A stretch of 64,000 nucleotides of DNA, from positions 1,178,001 to 1,242,000 of the forward strand of contig JBMNMK010000002.1 of NCBI GenBank assembly GCA_050953285.1. Direction: 5' to 3'. Shown one piece after another: positions 23,363 through 32,298 of this stretch. The position numbers and the translations under genes are program-made. Under the pieces are notes generated by a model. The model worked only from the letters and a program-made list of their open reading frames with translations. It did not search any database and was not told the origin of the DNA. The first letter of the stretch is position 1. Each line of letters begins with the position of its first letter. The DNA is from Olsenella_K sp050953285. Lineage in GTDB: Bacteria > Actinomycetota > Coriobacteriia > Coriobacteriales > Atopobiaceae.

Positions 23363-25232
23363 GGATGAACTGGCTGCCCTCAAGCGTGAGGAGGAAGTTG
23401 AGAAAAAAGGCCGCAGAAGCAACGGTCTTAACCTCTCGCTCAAAGAGCTCATTTCAACGCTGTCAGGTAGCATCAGAGAATACAAAAACATGTCAACCAT
23501 CACGCCCCTGTTGGTCATTTTGGAGGTCGTGATTGAGTGCATCATTCCTTTCATTACCGCCGAGCTCATCAATCAGATGCAAGCTGGAGCGGGCATGGAT
23601 GTCATTGGCCACTACTCTGCCATCCTCATTGCTATGGCGCTGGCATCTCTTGCCTGCGGCGGAGCTGCTGGTGTCACCTGCTCTATAGCTGCAACAGGTT
23701 TTGCCAAAAATCTGCGCCACGATATGTTTGAGAGCATTCAGCGCTTCTCGTTCTCAAACATCGATCGTTTTTCCACGAGCTCTTTGGTGACGCGCCTGAC
23801 GACCGATACCAATAACGTGCAGCTCTCCTACATGATGATCATCCGCACGGCCATCAGAAGCCCACTTATGCTCATCTTTGCCATCGTAATGGCCTATATA
23901 ACCGGCGGTTGGATGGCAACAGTCTATCTGGTCATCTCTATTATCCTGGGGTTCTTGCTCATAAAAATTGCGCTGACTATCATGCCTCTGTTCAAAAAGA
24001 TCTTCCGCAAGTATGACCGCTTAAATGACACCGTAAAGGAAAATGTCTCCGGCATACGCGTGGTCAAAGGCTTTGTCAGAGAGGACTATGAGAAGCAGAA
24101 GTTCAACGCCGCATCGGGCATGCTCTACCATGACTTTGTCCATGTGGAGCGCATCTTGAATCTCAATATGCCGCTCATGAACTTTGCGATAGATACCGTC
24201 TACGCCTTTGTTATCTTCTTTGGCTCTCAGGTCATCGTTCAGTCGTTTGGCCAAGCCATGCAGGTAGGCCAGCTTTCCGCCCTCATCACATACAGCTTCT
24301 CCATGCTCATCAGCCTCATGATGTTCTCCATGATCTTTGTAATGGTCACCATGAGTGAGGAGAGCGCCCAGCGCATCTGTGAGGTGCTCTTGGAAAAGCC
24401 CGATCTTGCGAGCCCTGAGCATGCCCTCACCAATGTGGCAGATGGTTCCATTGATTTTGACCACGTGAGCTTTAAGTACTCTGAGAAGGCTGAGCGCTCG
24501 GCGCTTACCGATATTGACCTTCATATCAAATCGGGCGAGGTTATTGGCGTTATTGGATCGACGGGCTCCTCCAAGTCGTCGCTGGTCCAGCTCATCTGCC
24601 GCCTGTATGACGCCACAGAAGGCACCGTTAAGGTGGGTGGCAGAAACGTGAAGGAGTATGACCTGGATACCTTGCGCAATCAGGTGGCTGTGGTGTTGCA
24701 AAGAAACGTGCTCTTCTCGGGCACCATCAAGGAAAACCTGCGCTGGGGAGATGCTGACGCCACAGACGAAGAGCTGGTAGAAGCATGCAAACTTGCGCAG
24801 GCAGACGAGTTTATCCAGCTCTTGCCCGACAAGTATGACACCTATATCACGCAGGGTGGCACCAACGTGTCAGGAGGTCAAAAGCAGCGCCTGTGCATTG
24901 CGCGCGCACTGCTCAAGAAGCCAAAGATCCTCATCCTTGATGACTCAACAAGCGCCGTGGATACCAAGACCGACAAGCTCATCCGCGAGGGCTTTAAGAA
25001 CTTCATCCCTGAGACGACCAAGATCATCATTGCGCAGCGCACGAGCTCGGTGGAGGACGCCGACCGTATTGTTGTTATGGATGATGGCAAGATCTCTGCC
25101 ATTGGCACCCATGAGGAACTGCTGCGTACGAGCGACATCTACCGCGAAACCTACACCACGCAAAACAAGCAATCGCACGACATCAAGATGGACACGATGG
25201 AAAAGACAGAGGAGGTGGCAGACCATGAGTAG
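23343..25232 (+). CDS. ABC exporter half-transporter, degenerate-site subunit
   Basis: 629 residues: six membrane helices (about 45-330) followed by a nucleotide-binding domain. Walker A is G-S-T-G-S-S-K-S-S near 402, the signature is V-S-G-G-Q-K-Q-R near 506, and Walker B ends I-L-I-L-D-D-S-T-S-A near 530. The residue after Walker B is Asp where active ATPases have Glu, so its own ATP site should be weak. That is the pattern of one half of heterodimeric exporters such as TM287/288 or LmrCD. Start ATG 23343 has GGAGG 10 bases upstream; the longer frame to 23289 lies inside marR. The next gene overlaps it by 8 bases. Confidence 0.95.
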   Translation: MAHAFTEDELAALKREEEVEKKGRRSNGLNLSLKELISTLSGSIREYKNMSTITPLLVILEVVIECIIPFITAELINQMQAGAGMDVIGHYSAILIAMALASLACGGAAGVTCSIAATGFAKNLRHDMFESIQRFSFSNIDRFSTSSLVTRLTTDTNNVQLSYMMIIRTAIRSPLMLIFAIVMAYITGGWMATVYLVISIILGFLLIKIALTIMPLFKKIFRKYDRLNDTVKENVSGIRVVKGFVREDYEKQKFNAASGMLYHDFVHVERILNLNMPLMNFAIDTVYAFVIFFGSQVIVQSFGQAMQVGQLSALITYSFSMLISLMMFSMIFVMVTMSEESAQRICEVLLEKPDLASPEHALTNVADGSIDFDHVSFKYSEKAERSALTDIDLHIKSGEVIGVIGSTGSSKSSLVQLICRLYDATEGTVKVGGRNVKEYDLDTLRNQVAVVLQRNVLFSGTIKENLRWGDADATDEELVEACKLAQADEFIQLLPDKYDTYITQGGTNVSGGQKQRLCIARALLKKPKILILDDSTSAVDTKTDKLIREGFKNFIPETTKIIIAQRTSSVEDADRIVVMDDGKISAIGTHEELLRTSDIYRETYTTQNKQSHDIKMDTMEKTEEVADHE

Positions 25233-27228
25233 CGTTTCTCACGACGAGCGTCGCATACAGGATGCCACCGTGCCTACCAGCACGCCTGCGCAGGAAAAGA
25301 CACAGCTGCCCCCGACACCTGAGGGAAAGAAGAGCAGAGGCCGCGCGGCAACAAATCCCGCATCAACGCTCAAGCGCGCCATCAAACTGGTATTTACCTA
25401 CTATCCGCGCCTCTTGCCGCTCATGATCTTGGTCATCATTCTGGCGGCGCTGCTGACCTCACTGCCCTCAGTTTTCATGCAGCAGGCCATTGAGGTGGTG
25501 GGGCGCTGGTGGCAAAGCGGCAATTGGAAAGCGGCAGCAGAGGAGCTTACCCCCATTATGCTGGGGCTTCTCGCTACCTTTGGCGTTTCTATAGTCTGTT
25601 ACCTCATTCAGTCCCAGCTGGGCGCCTATATCACACAAGGTACGCTCATGCAGGTACGCAATTCCATGTTTGACCACATGGAAGAGCTGCCCATCAGCTA
25701 CTTTGACCAGAATGCCCATGGCGATATCATGAGTCACTACACCAACGACGTAGACACCTTGCGTCAGCTCATCAGCCAGGCACTCCCCAATCTGCTCACC
25801 ATGTTCTTGCAGATGATCTTTACGCTGTTTGTTATGCTCTACTACTCCATCAACCTATCTGTGCTGGTACTTGTTGTGGTGGTCTTCATGACCTGGCTCA
25901 TCAAGTACATGGGCGGCAAATCAGCGCGCTTCTTCCTGGCACAGCAGGTCTCTCTTGCGCGTGAAGAAGGCGTGGTAGAAGAGGCTATGAACGGCCAGAA
26001 GGTCATCAAGGTCTTCACGCATGAGAAGGCCTCGCAAGAGCTCTTTGACCAGGTGAATGAGGAGCTGTTCCAGGCGGCAAAGACCGCAAACATCTACGGC
26101 AACACGCTGGGGCCCATTCTCATGAATTTGGGCAACTTGAGCTATGTTCTTGTCGCCCTCTCAGGCGGCCTCATGCTGGCGACGGGCCTTCCCAATGCGT
26201 CACTCTCTGGCCTGGTCTTTGGCATTGACATCATTGTGCCGTTCCTCAATTTGACCAAGCGATTTGCCGGCTCCATAGGTCAGACCTCGCAGCAGATCAA
26301 CTTTGTGGTGATGGGTCTGGCCGGCGCCGAGCGCATCTTCAATCTGTTGGATCAGCAGGCCGAGCAGGACAGTGGCTATGTCACCCTCACCAATATGAAG
26401 CAAGAGGGCGATAAGCTCGTGGAGACCCATGATCGCACGGACACGTGGGCGTGGAAGCACCCCCATGCGACTCAGGAGATCACCTATACGCCGCTCAAAG
26501 GTGACGTCCGCCTGGAGCATGTGAATTTTGGCTACACGCCAGACCACGAGGTGCTCCACGATATTTCCCTCTACGCCAAGCCGGGGCAAAAGGTGGCATT
26601 TGTGGGTGCGACCGGTGCGGGAAAGACGACCATCACCAACCTGATCAACCGTTTCTATGACATAAGCGATGGAAAAATACGCTACGATGGCATCAATATT
26701 GAAAAGATTAAGAAGTCGGACCTGCGCCGTTCTTTGGGCATTGTGCTGCAGGAGGTTAATCTTTTCACCGGATCGATTATGGACAATATCCGCTATGGGC
26801 GCCTGAGCGCTACCGATGAAGAGTGCATACAGGCAGCAAAACTGGCTGGTGCGGACTCCTTTATTGAGCGTTTGCCCGAAGGCTATGACACGTGGCTGAC
26901 CGACAATGCGGCACAACTTTCACAGGGCCAGCGCCAGCTCATCTCCATTGCACGCGCCGCTGTGGCAGACCCGCCCGTGATGATCTTGGATGAGGCCACC
27001 AGCTCCATCGATACCAGAACGGAGCAGATTGTTCAGCGTGGCATGGATGCACTCATGAAGGGTCGCACCACGTTTGTGATTGCACACCGTCTCTCTACGG
27101 TGCGCAATGCCAACGTGATCATTGTGCTCGATCATGGCAAAATAATTGAGCGCGGCACCCATGATGAGTTGATTGCTCAGAAGGGCACCTACTATCAGCT
27201 CTACACCGGTGCCTTCGAGCTGGAATAA
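25225..27228 (+). CDS. ABC exporter half-transporter, catalytic subunit
   Basis: 667 residues: a basic tail of about 55 residues, six helices, then a nucleotide-binding domain. Walker A is G-A-T-G-A-G-K-T-T near 467, the signature is L-S-Q-G-Q-R-Q near 569 (consensus LSGGQ), and Walker B is V-M-I-L-D-E-A-T-S near 590 with the catalytic Glu present. The altered signature would face the weak site of the partner, as expected in a heterodimer. ATG 25225 follows GGAGG and overlaps the first subunit gene by 8 bases. A much longer open frame to 24793 is only the shadow of the upstream gene. Probable role: export of drugs or peptides under MarR control; the substrate is not visible. Confidence 0.95.
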   Translation: MSSVSHDERRIQDATVPTSTPAQEKTQLPPTPEGKKSRGRAATNPASTLKRAIKLVFTYYPRLLPLMILVIILAALLTSLPSVFMQQAIEVVGRWWQSGNWKAAAEELTPIMLGLLATFGVSIVCYLIQSQLGAYITQGTLMQVRNSMFDHMEELPISYFDQNAHGDIMSHYTNDVDTLRQLISQALPNLLTMFLQMIFTLFVMLYYSINLSVLVLVVVVFMTWLIKYMGGKSARFFLAQQVSLAREEGVVEEAMNGQKVIKVFTHEKASQELFDQVNEELFQAAKTANIYGNTLGPILMNLGNLSYVLVALSGGLMLATGLPNASLSGLVFGIDIIVPFLNLTKRFAGSIGQTSQQINFVVMGLAGAERIFNLLDQQAEQDSGYVTLTNMKQEGDKLVETHDRTDTWAWKHPHATQEITYTPLKGDVRLEHVNFGYTPDHEVLHDISLYAKPGQKVAFVGATGAGKTTITNLINRFYDISDGKIRYDGINIEKIKKSDLRRSLGIVLQEVNLFTGSIMDNIRYGRLSATDEECIQAAKLAGADSFIERLPEGYDTWLTDNAAQLSQGQRQLISIARAAVADPPVMILDEATSSIDTRTEQIVQRGMDALMKGRTTFVIAHRLSTVRNANVIIVLDHGKIIERGTHDELIAQKGTYYQLYTGAFELE

Positions 27229-27271
27229 GAGGCCCGCGCCGGATTCTTAAGGTTTTTTCAACTGACACATT

Positions 27272-27308
27272 GTCCTCAGGGGCGCCTCATGCAGGCGACC
27301 TTGAGGAC
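27272..27308 (+). promoter_or_regulatory. Long hairpin in front of the cyclophilin gene
   Basis: GTCCTCA pairs with TGAGGAC, and inside it GG/CC and CGCC/GGCG pair around a TCATGCA loop. It ends 16 bases before ATG 27325, and no T run follows, so it is more likely a 5' leader structure or processing site than a terminator. Confidence 0.5.
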
Positions 27309-27324
27309 GAGAAAGAGGCATGAG

Positions 27325-28074
27325 ATGGCAGAGCACATGCAGAGAAATATCAGTAGACGAGCGCTTTTGGGCGGTGCGGGACTGCTTCTTGTTGTCCAAG
27401 GGCTGAGCGCTTGTAGCGCGGGCTCAAGCGCGGCTACCAGCTCAAGCTCGAACGATCAAAGCTCTGATGCCAGCTCTGATACAAGTTCTTCTGATGCATC
27501 CACGCAAGATGCCAACGCTCACGGCACGCGCCAAGATGCCGTTTTGGAAGCGCCTTTAGACAACGGCTATGACTCGGGCAAGCACCACGCAGAGATTTCT
27601 GTCAAAGACTTTGGTGTCATCACGGTTGAGCTAGACGCACAGAGTGCCCCTATCACGGTGAGCAACTTTGCTCAGCTGGCAGAAGATGGCTTCTACGATG
27701 GTCTGACGTTTCATCGCATCATTAAAGGTTTTATGGTGCAGGGAGGAGATCCCAACGGGGACGGGACCGGCGGATCTGACCAGAAGATCAAAGGCGAGTT
27801 TGCCAAAAACGGCGTAACCAATGGCATTTTGCACAAGCGCGGTGTCATCTCTATGGCCAGAAGCCAAGCTGCCAACTCTGCAAGCTCACAGTTTTTCATC
27901 ATGCAGGAAGACACGGATTCACTCAATGGCTCCTATGCCGCTTTTGGTCATGTGACCGACGATGCCGGTCTTGCTGTCGTCGACGCGCTGGCAGAGGTTC
28001 CAACCGAGGACTCAAACGGCACGGTAGCTGCAGAAAACCAGCCCCAAATTGATTACATCAAGATGATTGACTAG
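27325..28074 (+). CDS. Lipoprotein cyclophilin (peptidyl-prolyl isomerase)
   Basis: About 249 residues. The N-terminus has a twin-arginine-like motif I-S-R-R-A-L-L-G-G, a hydrophobic stretch and the lipobox L-S-A-C near residue 29, so it should be exported (possibly by Tat) and lipid-anchored. A Ser/Asp/Thr-rich spacer of about 50 residues follows. The cyclophilin domain (about 90-245) has F-H-R-I-I-K-G-F-M-V-Q-G-G-D-P, M-A-R-S...S-S-Q-F-F-I and A-A-F-G-H-V, the usual active-site blocks, so it should speed proline isomerisation in exported proteins. Start choice: ATG 27325 behind AGAGG; ATG 27337 is also possible, and 27289 lies inside a hairpin. Confidence 0.92.
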   Translation: MAEHMQRNISRRALLGGAGLLLVVQGLSACSAGSSAATSSSSNDQSSDASSDTSSSDASTQDANAHGTRQDAVLEAPLDNGYDSGKHHAEISVKDFGVITVELDAQSAPITVSNFAQLAEDGFYDGLTFHRIIKGFMVQGGDPNGDGTGGSDQKIKGEFAKNGVTNGILHKRGVISMARSQAANSASSQFFIMQEDTDSLNGSYAAFGHVTDDAGLAVVDALAEVPTEDSNGTVAAENQPQIDYIKMID

Positions 28075-28086
28075 CCTGGAGAACAC

Positions 28087-29013
28087 ATGTCGGCCACGCG
28101 CGAAACGCCCCATCTGCACCTTGTTGAGCACCCGGTTCCAGGAAGACTGGTCAGCTATACCATCATGCAGAAGCAGACCAGCATTCAGGCAGGTGAGATC
28201 TGGCTCTGTCGCAACAGTTTAGAGAGCGGCGACGGCGCGGGCACCTTGGGTGACGGCGACTTGTCTGACAGCACCTTACCCACAAGCGCAGAGCTTCACT
28301 TTGAGATGAGTCCGGTGCTCAAAGATGAGGGCACCATGACCGAAGCGCTCTCTTCCATAGAACGTCTGGCGTTTGAGGAGCTGAATCTCACCGAGCTGAG
28401 CATCTGTGCAGGCACCATACGTTCAAGCATCTCTGCTAGAGCCTGGCAGATTGCCAATGCGGCAGATTCCACGCACAGCAGCTATATCCAGATGCAGCAG
28501 CAAGAAGCCACTGCACTTCTCGCCGCTACGCCACGCATTGCGCGCATCTGCTCGGGCGGACAGACCGGTGCAGACAGAGCAGCGCTGGACGCTGCGCGTA
28601 CGTTCAATGTCCCCATCACCGGTTGGTGCCCGCCGGGTGGCACGGCAGAGGATTTCCCCGAAGCGCCGGGTCTTCTCGCCCACTACCCCGAGCTTAAAGA
28701 GACGCCGACAGAAGGCTATGTGGAAAGAACAGCGCTCAATGTGCGCGATTCTCATGCCACGCTCATTGTGGCGCCTTTTGGGATTCAGCCGTTGAGCGGC
28801 ACAGAGATGACCGTGCGGTTTGCCGAACACTTTGGCCGGCCGCACCTTGAGATCACCTCGATAGACGAGCTTGGTCAAGTGCGCGCATGGCTGTGTGGAC
28901 TGCCGTGTGCGCTCACGCTCAATGTGGCGGGGCCTCGAGAAAGCAAGGCACCGGGAACCTATGCGCTCACGCATGAGGTCATCAGTGCCTTGCTGAAAGA
29001 TTTGGCTGTGTAG
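28087..29013 (+). CDS. GNAT-like segment fused to a SLOG/'molybdenum carrier' (cpYpsA-type) domain
   Basis: 308 residues. Residues about 152-300 match the family annotated as putative molybdenum carrier, now placed in the SLOG superfamily: I-C-S-G-G-Q-T-G-A-D-R-A-A-L-D, W-C-P-P-G-G near 180, the N-V-R-D-S-H-A-T-L-I strand and the G-T-E-M-T-V-R helix. SLOG proteins bind nucleotides or nucleotide-like ligands. Residues 1-145 look different: M-T-E-A-L-S-S-I-E-R-L-A-F-E-E-L-N-L-T-E-L resembles the middle of RimJ/RimL acetyltransferases, but the acetyl-CoA loop is not evident, so this may be a remnant. It starts 12 bases after the cyclophilin gene and is likely cotranscribed. Function unknown. Confidence 0.75.
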   Translation: MSATRETPHLHLVEHPVPGRLVSYTIMQKQTSIQAGEIWLCRNSLESGDGAGTLGDGDLSDSTLPTSAELHFEMSPVLKDEGTMTEALSSIERLAFEELNLTELSICAGTIRSSISARAWQIANAADSTHSSYIQMQQQEATALLAATPRIARICSGGQTGADRAALDAARTFNVPITGWCPPGGTAEDFPEAPGLLAHYPELKETPTEGYVERTALNVRDSHATLIVAPFGIQPLSGTEMTVRFAEHFGRPHLEITSIDELGQVRAWLCGLPCALTLNVAGPRESKAPGTYALTHEVISALLKDLAV

Positions 29014-29030
29014 AGAAGCGTAGGGCGGCG

Positions 29031-29948
29031 TTACTGCTGTACCTGCTCCTGGCCTGGCTGCGGCGTATTGTGTGCTGCCACTATCTGCTCAAACAGATTG
29101 GCGTGCTCGTTAAAGTTGTTGGGCAGCACCACCGTCGACGCGCCTTTTTGCGCATAGGAGTTCATCATATCAATCCACTGGGTGTACTCAAACAGCCGGT
29201 TTGCCTCGGCCGCAGTCATCTCTGCACCCTTGATGGTGTCAATGGATTCCTTGATGCCCTCTGCAATAGCAACGCGCTGATCTGCAATACCTTTACCCTC
29301 TGCTGCCATAGCTTCTGCGCGCGCCTTGGCCGCAATGACCGTCTTGGCGCGGGCAGCGTTGGCATCATTGGTTGCACTCTCCAGATTGTTCTTGGAAGCA
29401 ATGATGCGGTTCATGGATTCTTGGACCTCTTGCGGCAAGCGGATGGAGGTGATAAGGGTTGTCACCAGCACATAGCCGTAATCGCGCATCTTTTGTGCCA
29501 CCACCTGGTCAATGGACTGGGCAATGGTATCTTTTTCTGAGAAGACCTCGTCCAATGAGCGGTTAGGGATCTGTGAGCGCAGGGCATCTGCCAGATAATC
29601 TTTCATCTGAGCCACGGGGTCTTTTAAGGTATAGAAGCTCTTCCAGACACCGTTTCCTGCACCTGCATCAATATCAGAGGCATCCACGTGATATTGAATG
29701 GAGACATCAAGCTCTATGGTTACATTGTCAGACGTCTTGGCGTCAAAGGTCATGTGCTGATCTTCGGTCATCAAGTCCACGTCAAAGGTCCTATCCAAGA
29801 AAGGCACCTTTACATGGAAGCCAGGACCGGCAATGCCAGCAAAGCGGCCAAGCCGCTCAATGATAGCCACATGCTGCTGACGAACCACATATGCCGTTGA
29901 TAAGACGAGCGCTCCTATGAGAACCACCAGGACAATAAAACCAAACAT
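29031..29948 (-). CDS. SPFH/band-7 (stomatin-like) membrane protein
   Basis: 305 residues: one N-terminal helix (about 3-22), then an SPFH domain starting Q-Q-H-V-A-I-I-E-R-L-G-R-F and containing P-G-F-H-V-K-V-P-F-L-D, followed by an A/E/K-rich coiled coil (about 185-265) and a polar tail. Such proteins form large ring or cage scaffolds on the membrane and often bind FtsH-like proteases. ATG 29948 has GGAAGGAGAC upstream. The C-terminus converges with the SLOG gene with only 17 bases between stops. The gene ubiB ends 43 bases upstream of its start region, so an operon with ubiB and the phasin is possible. Confidence 0.9.
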   Translation of the reverse strand: MFGFIVLVVLIGALVLSTAYVVRQQHVAIIERLGRFAGIAGPGFHVKVPFLDRTFDVDLMTEDQHMTFDAKTSDNVTIELDVSIQYHVDASDIDAGAGNGVWKSFYTLKDPVAQMKDYLADALRSQIPNRSLDEVFSEKDTIAQSIDQVVAQKMRDYGYVLVTTLITSIRLPQEVQESMNRIIASKNNLESATNDANAARAKTVIAAKARAEAMAAEGKGIADQRVAIAEGIKESIDTIKGAEMTAAEANRLFEYTQWIDMMNSYAQKGASTVVLPNNFNEHANLFEQIVAAHNTPQPGQEQVQQ

Positions 29949-29990
29949 CGCGTCTCCTTCCAAGGAGTTCTAGGAGCTCTCGCCCCTAGA

Positions 29991-31736
29991 TCAGCGTCTT
30001 CGCGGACGGGCATCCCTCATGATGGACACAATAATCCAAATGCCGAGAACCAACGCTATCGTAAAGCCTAAAAATCCGACGACGGGAATGCCAAAAATAA
30101 CGGGCTCTACGCGCGCATAGTAGATGACAGAAGAGCCTATAAAGAGACCTGCAATCACAATACCCATGGTCAGACGGTCAAACGCATGAGAGAAATCGGC
30201 AATGGGGTCTGTTGAACCAGGTAGATCCAAATTCATGCGCAACTGCCCGCGCGTGAGCATATCCAAGGCCAGAGGTGATGTGGCGGCCGTCTTGAGAAGA
30301 CCATGGAGCGCAGCGTGGCTCTCTGTACCTAAGCTCTCAAGCTCACTTTTCACCATATCGGCGGGATTGCTGTGGGCTTGAACATGGCGCTTCACGATCT
30401 CTATCATGCTGACGCCCGGCAAGAACTCATCTAAGAGCCCTTCCAATGTCACCAGTGAGCGCGCCAGCATGGTAACAGAGCCGGGAAGTTCAATACCATT
30501 GCGCCGTGCCAGGCCGATGATTGCGTTCACAAAGGCAGGGATATCGAGATCTGACAGATCTGCTGAGCCGTAATTCTCAATGATGAGGTCTATATCTTCC
30601 AGCAGGTGGGCATGGTCAATGCGAGAAGAATCATCCATGGCAGCAAAGCGCAAAAGGCCGTCTTTGAGCCGCGCGGAATTCTTCTGCCCCACGGCCACCA
30701 CAATATCGGTCAGCGCCGACCTATCAAGTGCTGACAGGCGCCCCATAATGCCCAAGTCCAGATAGCAGATCTTGCCGCCCGAGATCAAGAGGTTGCCGGG
30801 GTGTGGGTCCGCATGAAAGAAGCCGTCGTCGAGCATCTGCTGCGTGTAGTTATCCACCAGCTTATTGCCTATTTCTTCCAGAGAATAACCCGCGCGCGTA
30901 AGACGGTCGGTCTGAGCTATAGGTATGCCCTCGACAAAATCCATAACGACAACGTGCTCTGTACACAGCCCCAAATACGGCTTGGGACAACTCACAAATG
31001 CACACTGGGCATTGTTGCGCCTGAACTCATCCAATGAGCGCGCCTCAATGAGAAAATCTGTCTCTTCTCTAAACGACTGCCAGAGCTCTTCCACCACAGA
31101 TTTGAGATCTAAGACCTGGTTGTCTCCCACCACCAGATTGGCATGTTTGACCAGGCTGCGCATGATATCTATGTCTTGCGCCATCACCTCTTGCACACCG
31201 GGGCGCTGGAGCTTAATGGCTACCAACTCACCGGTCACCAAGCGTGCCTTGTGCACCTGAGCTACTGAGGCAGAGCCCAGAGGCACATCATCTATAGCGT
31301 CAAAGATATCTTCCAGCGGGCGATCATATTCGCTGCGAAGCGTGTCCAGTACAACATCTCTATCCATAGGCTCGACGTCCGCACGAAGCTTGGAGAGCTC
31401 TTGGCAAAACGGCTCACTCAAAATCTCCGAGCGCATGGAAAGAATTTGGCCCGCCTTCACAAACGTCGGGCCAAGCTCTTCTAACATCCGCCGAAACTTT
31501 AGGGGCGTCAGCCCATGCGTGATGTCATATGTGCGTACGATCGAGAGAATCTCACCGATGCGCCTGATGCGACTTCTGCTGCTGAACTTATAGCGCCCGT
31601 CAGGCGCTCCAAAGAAATTGAGCGTTGGGGCGCTATCAGAAACAGCATCTACCTTGGACTCATACCAGTCCCGAAAGGTGTCTGAAACCTCATCAGTCAC
31701 TGGTGCATGATTTTCTCGACTATCTGGCGTTTGCAC
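29991..31736 (-). CDS. UbiB/AarF/ABC1-family atypical kinase
   Basis: 581 residues. It has the ABC1 hallmarks: F-V-K-A-G-Q-I-L-S-M-R (KxGQ motif) near 93, P-L-G-S-A-S-V-A-Q-V-H near 150 (Ala-rich loop in place of the kinase G-loop), A-I-K-L-Q-R-P-G near 172, the H-A-D-P-H-P-G-N catalytic block near 310 and Y-L-D-L-G-I-M-G. Two C-terminal helices anchor it. Family members support quinone or isoprenoid lipid metabolism; the substrate here is unknown. The start is GTG 31736 with a weak AAG-rich site, 3 bases after the stop of the phasin-like gene, so the two are coupled. Confidence 0.93.
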   Translation of the reverse strand: MQTPDSRENHAPVTDEVSDTFRDWYESKVDAVSDSAPTLNFFGAPDGRYKFSSRSRIRRIGEILSIVRTYDITHGLTPLKFRRMLEELGPTFVKAGQILSMRSEILSEPFCQELSKLRADVEPMDRDVVLDTLRSEYDRPLEDIFDAIDDVPLGSASVAQVHKARLVTGELVAIKLQRPGVQEVMAQDIDIMRSLVKHANLVVGDNQVLDLKSVVEELWQSFREETDFLIEARSLDEFRRNNAQCAFVSCPKPYLGLCTEHVVVMDFVEGIPIAQTDRLTRAGYSLEEIGNKLVDNYTQQMLDDGFFHADPHPGNLLISGGKICYLDLGIMGRLSALDRSALTDIVVAVGQKNSARLKDGLLRFAAMDDSSRIDHAHLLEDIDLIIENYGSADLSDLDIPAFVNAIIGLARRNGIELPGSVTMLARSLVTLEGLLDEFLPGVSMIEIVKRHVQAHSNPADMVKSELESLGTESHAALHGLLKTAATSPLALDMLTRGQLRMNLDLPGSTDPIADFSHAFDRLTMGIVIAGLFIGSSVIYYARVEPVIFGIPVVGFLGFTIALVLGIWIIVSIMRDARPRRR

Positions 31737-31739
31737 GTT

Positions 31740-32117
31740 TTACTTTTCTTTTGCCTCGTCCTCAGCGTCTGCGGCACCATCCGCATCCTCGACCTCGCTC
31801 ACCTCAGCATCCACTGTGGTGTCCTGCGTGTCCAGGTCATCTATAACGGACTGGACCTTCTTGAGGTACGCCGCGCGCTCATCTGCACTCATATCCTTCA
31901 GCCGAGAGCGCAACAGAGCACCATCAGTATCTTTGAGCACATCAGCCGCCTTATGGGTCAGCTCCTCATTCAAGGCCTTGCCCTGAGCCACGGTCAGCTC
32001 ACCCTTCTTTACCAGCTCACTTACAATCTCCTGTGATTTCTCCGCGCCTGTAGCAACCGCACCGACACCTGCAAGGAAGGTCTTGCGCACCACATCCATA
32101 GGATCAAACTCTGCCAT
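31740..32117 (-). CDS. Phasin-like (PHA granule-associated family) small protein
   Basis: 125 residues. F-L-A-G-V-G-A-V-A-T-G-A-E-K-S-Q-E followed by E-L-V-K-K-G-E-L-T matches the polyhydroxyalkanoate-granule-associated (phasin) family, which in Gram-positive anaerobes often stands beside a UbiB kinase. Amphipathic helices are followed by a strongly acidic tail (about 95-125). No PHA synthase is in view, so a role in membrane or ubiB function is as likely as granule coating. The ATG follows TAGGAGGAGG. Confidence 0.8.
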   Translation of the reverse strand: MAEFDPMDVVRKTFLAGVGAVATGAEKSQEIVSELVKKGELTVAQGKALNEELTHKAADVLKDTDGALLRSRLKDMSADERAAYLKKVQSVIDDLDTQDTTVDAEVSEVEDADGAADAEDEAKEK

Positions 32118-32182
32118 AACGACCTCCTCCTATCTCATGAGACATCTACGTTCCACCAACGTGTAGGCACATGACATGCGCT

Positions 32183-32194
32183 GCGCACGTGCGC
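32183..32194. promoter_or_regulatory. Palindrome GCGCACGTGCGC upstream of the phasin-ubiB pair
   Basis: A 12-base perfect palindrome, 66 bases ahead of the phasin start codon in a 181-base intergenic region that otherwise shows only GAGGCAC direct repeats near 32270-32310. Operator function is a guess. Confidence 0.35.
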
Positions 32195-32298
32195 GGCCTA
32201 CCAATACGCCTTATCTACCCATCTTGGATGCAAACTTGCGCGCAGATAGCATCAGCGGAGACAAAGCGTTCACGTGCCTCGTGCCTCATACGTAGCAC

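Noticed and set aside
24793..25224. Long N-terminal extension of the second ABC subunit
   Set aside because: This stretch is an out-of-frame reading of the first ABC gene; ATG 25225 with GGAGG is the natural start.
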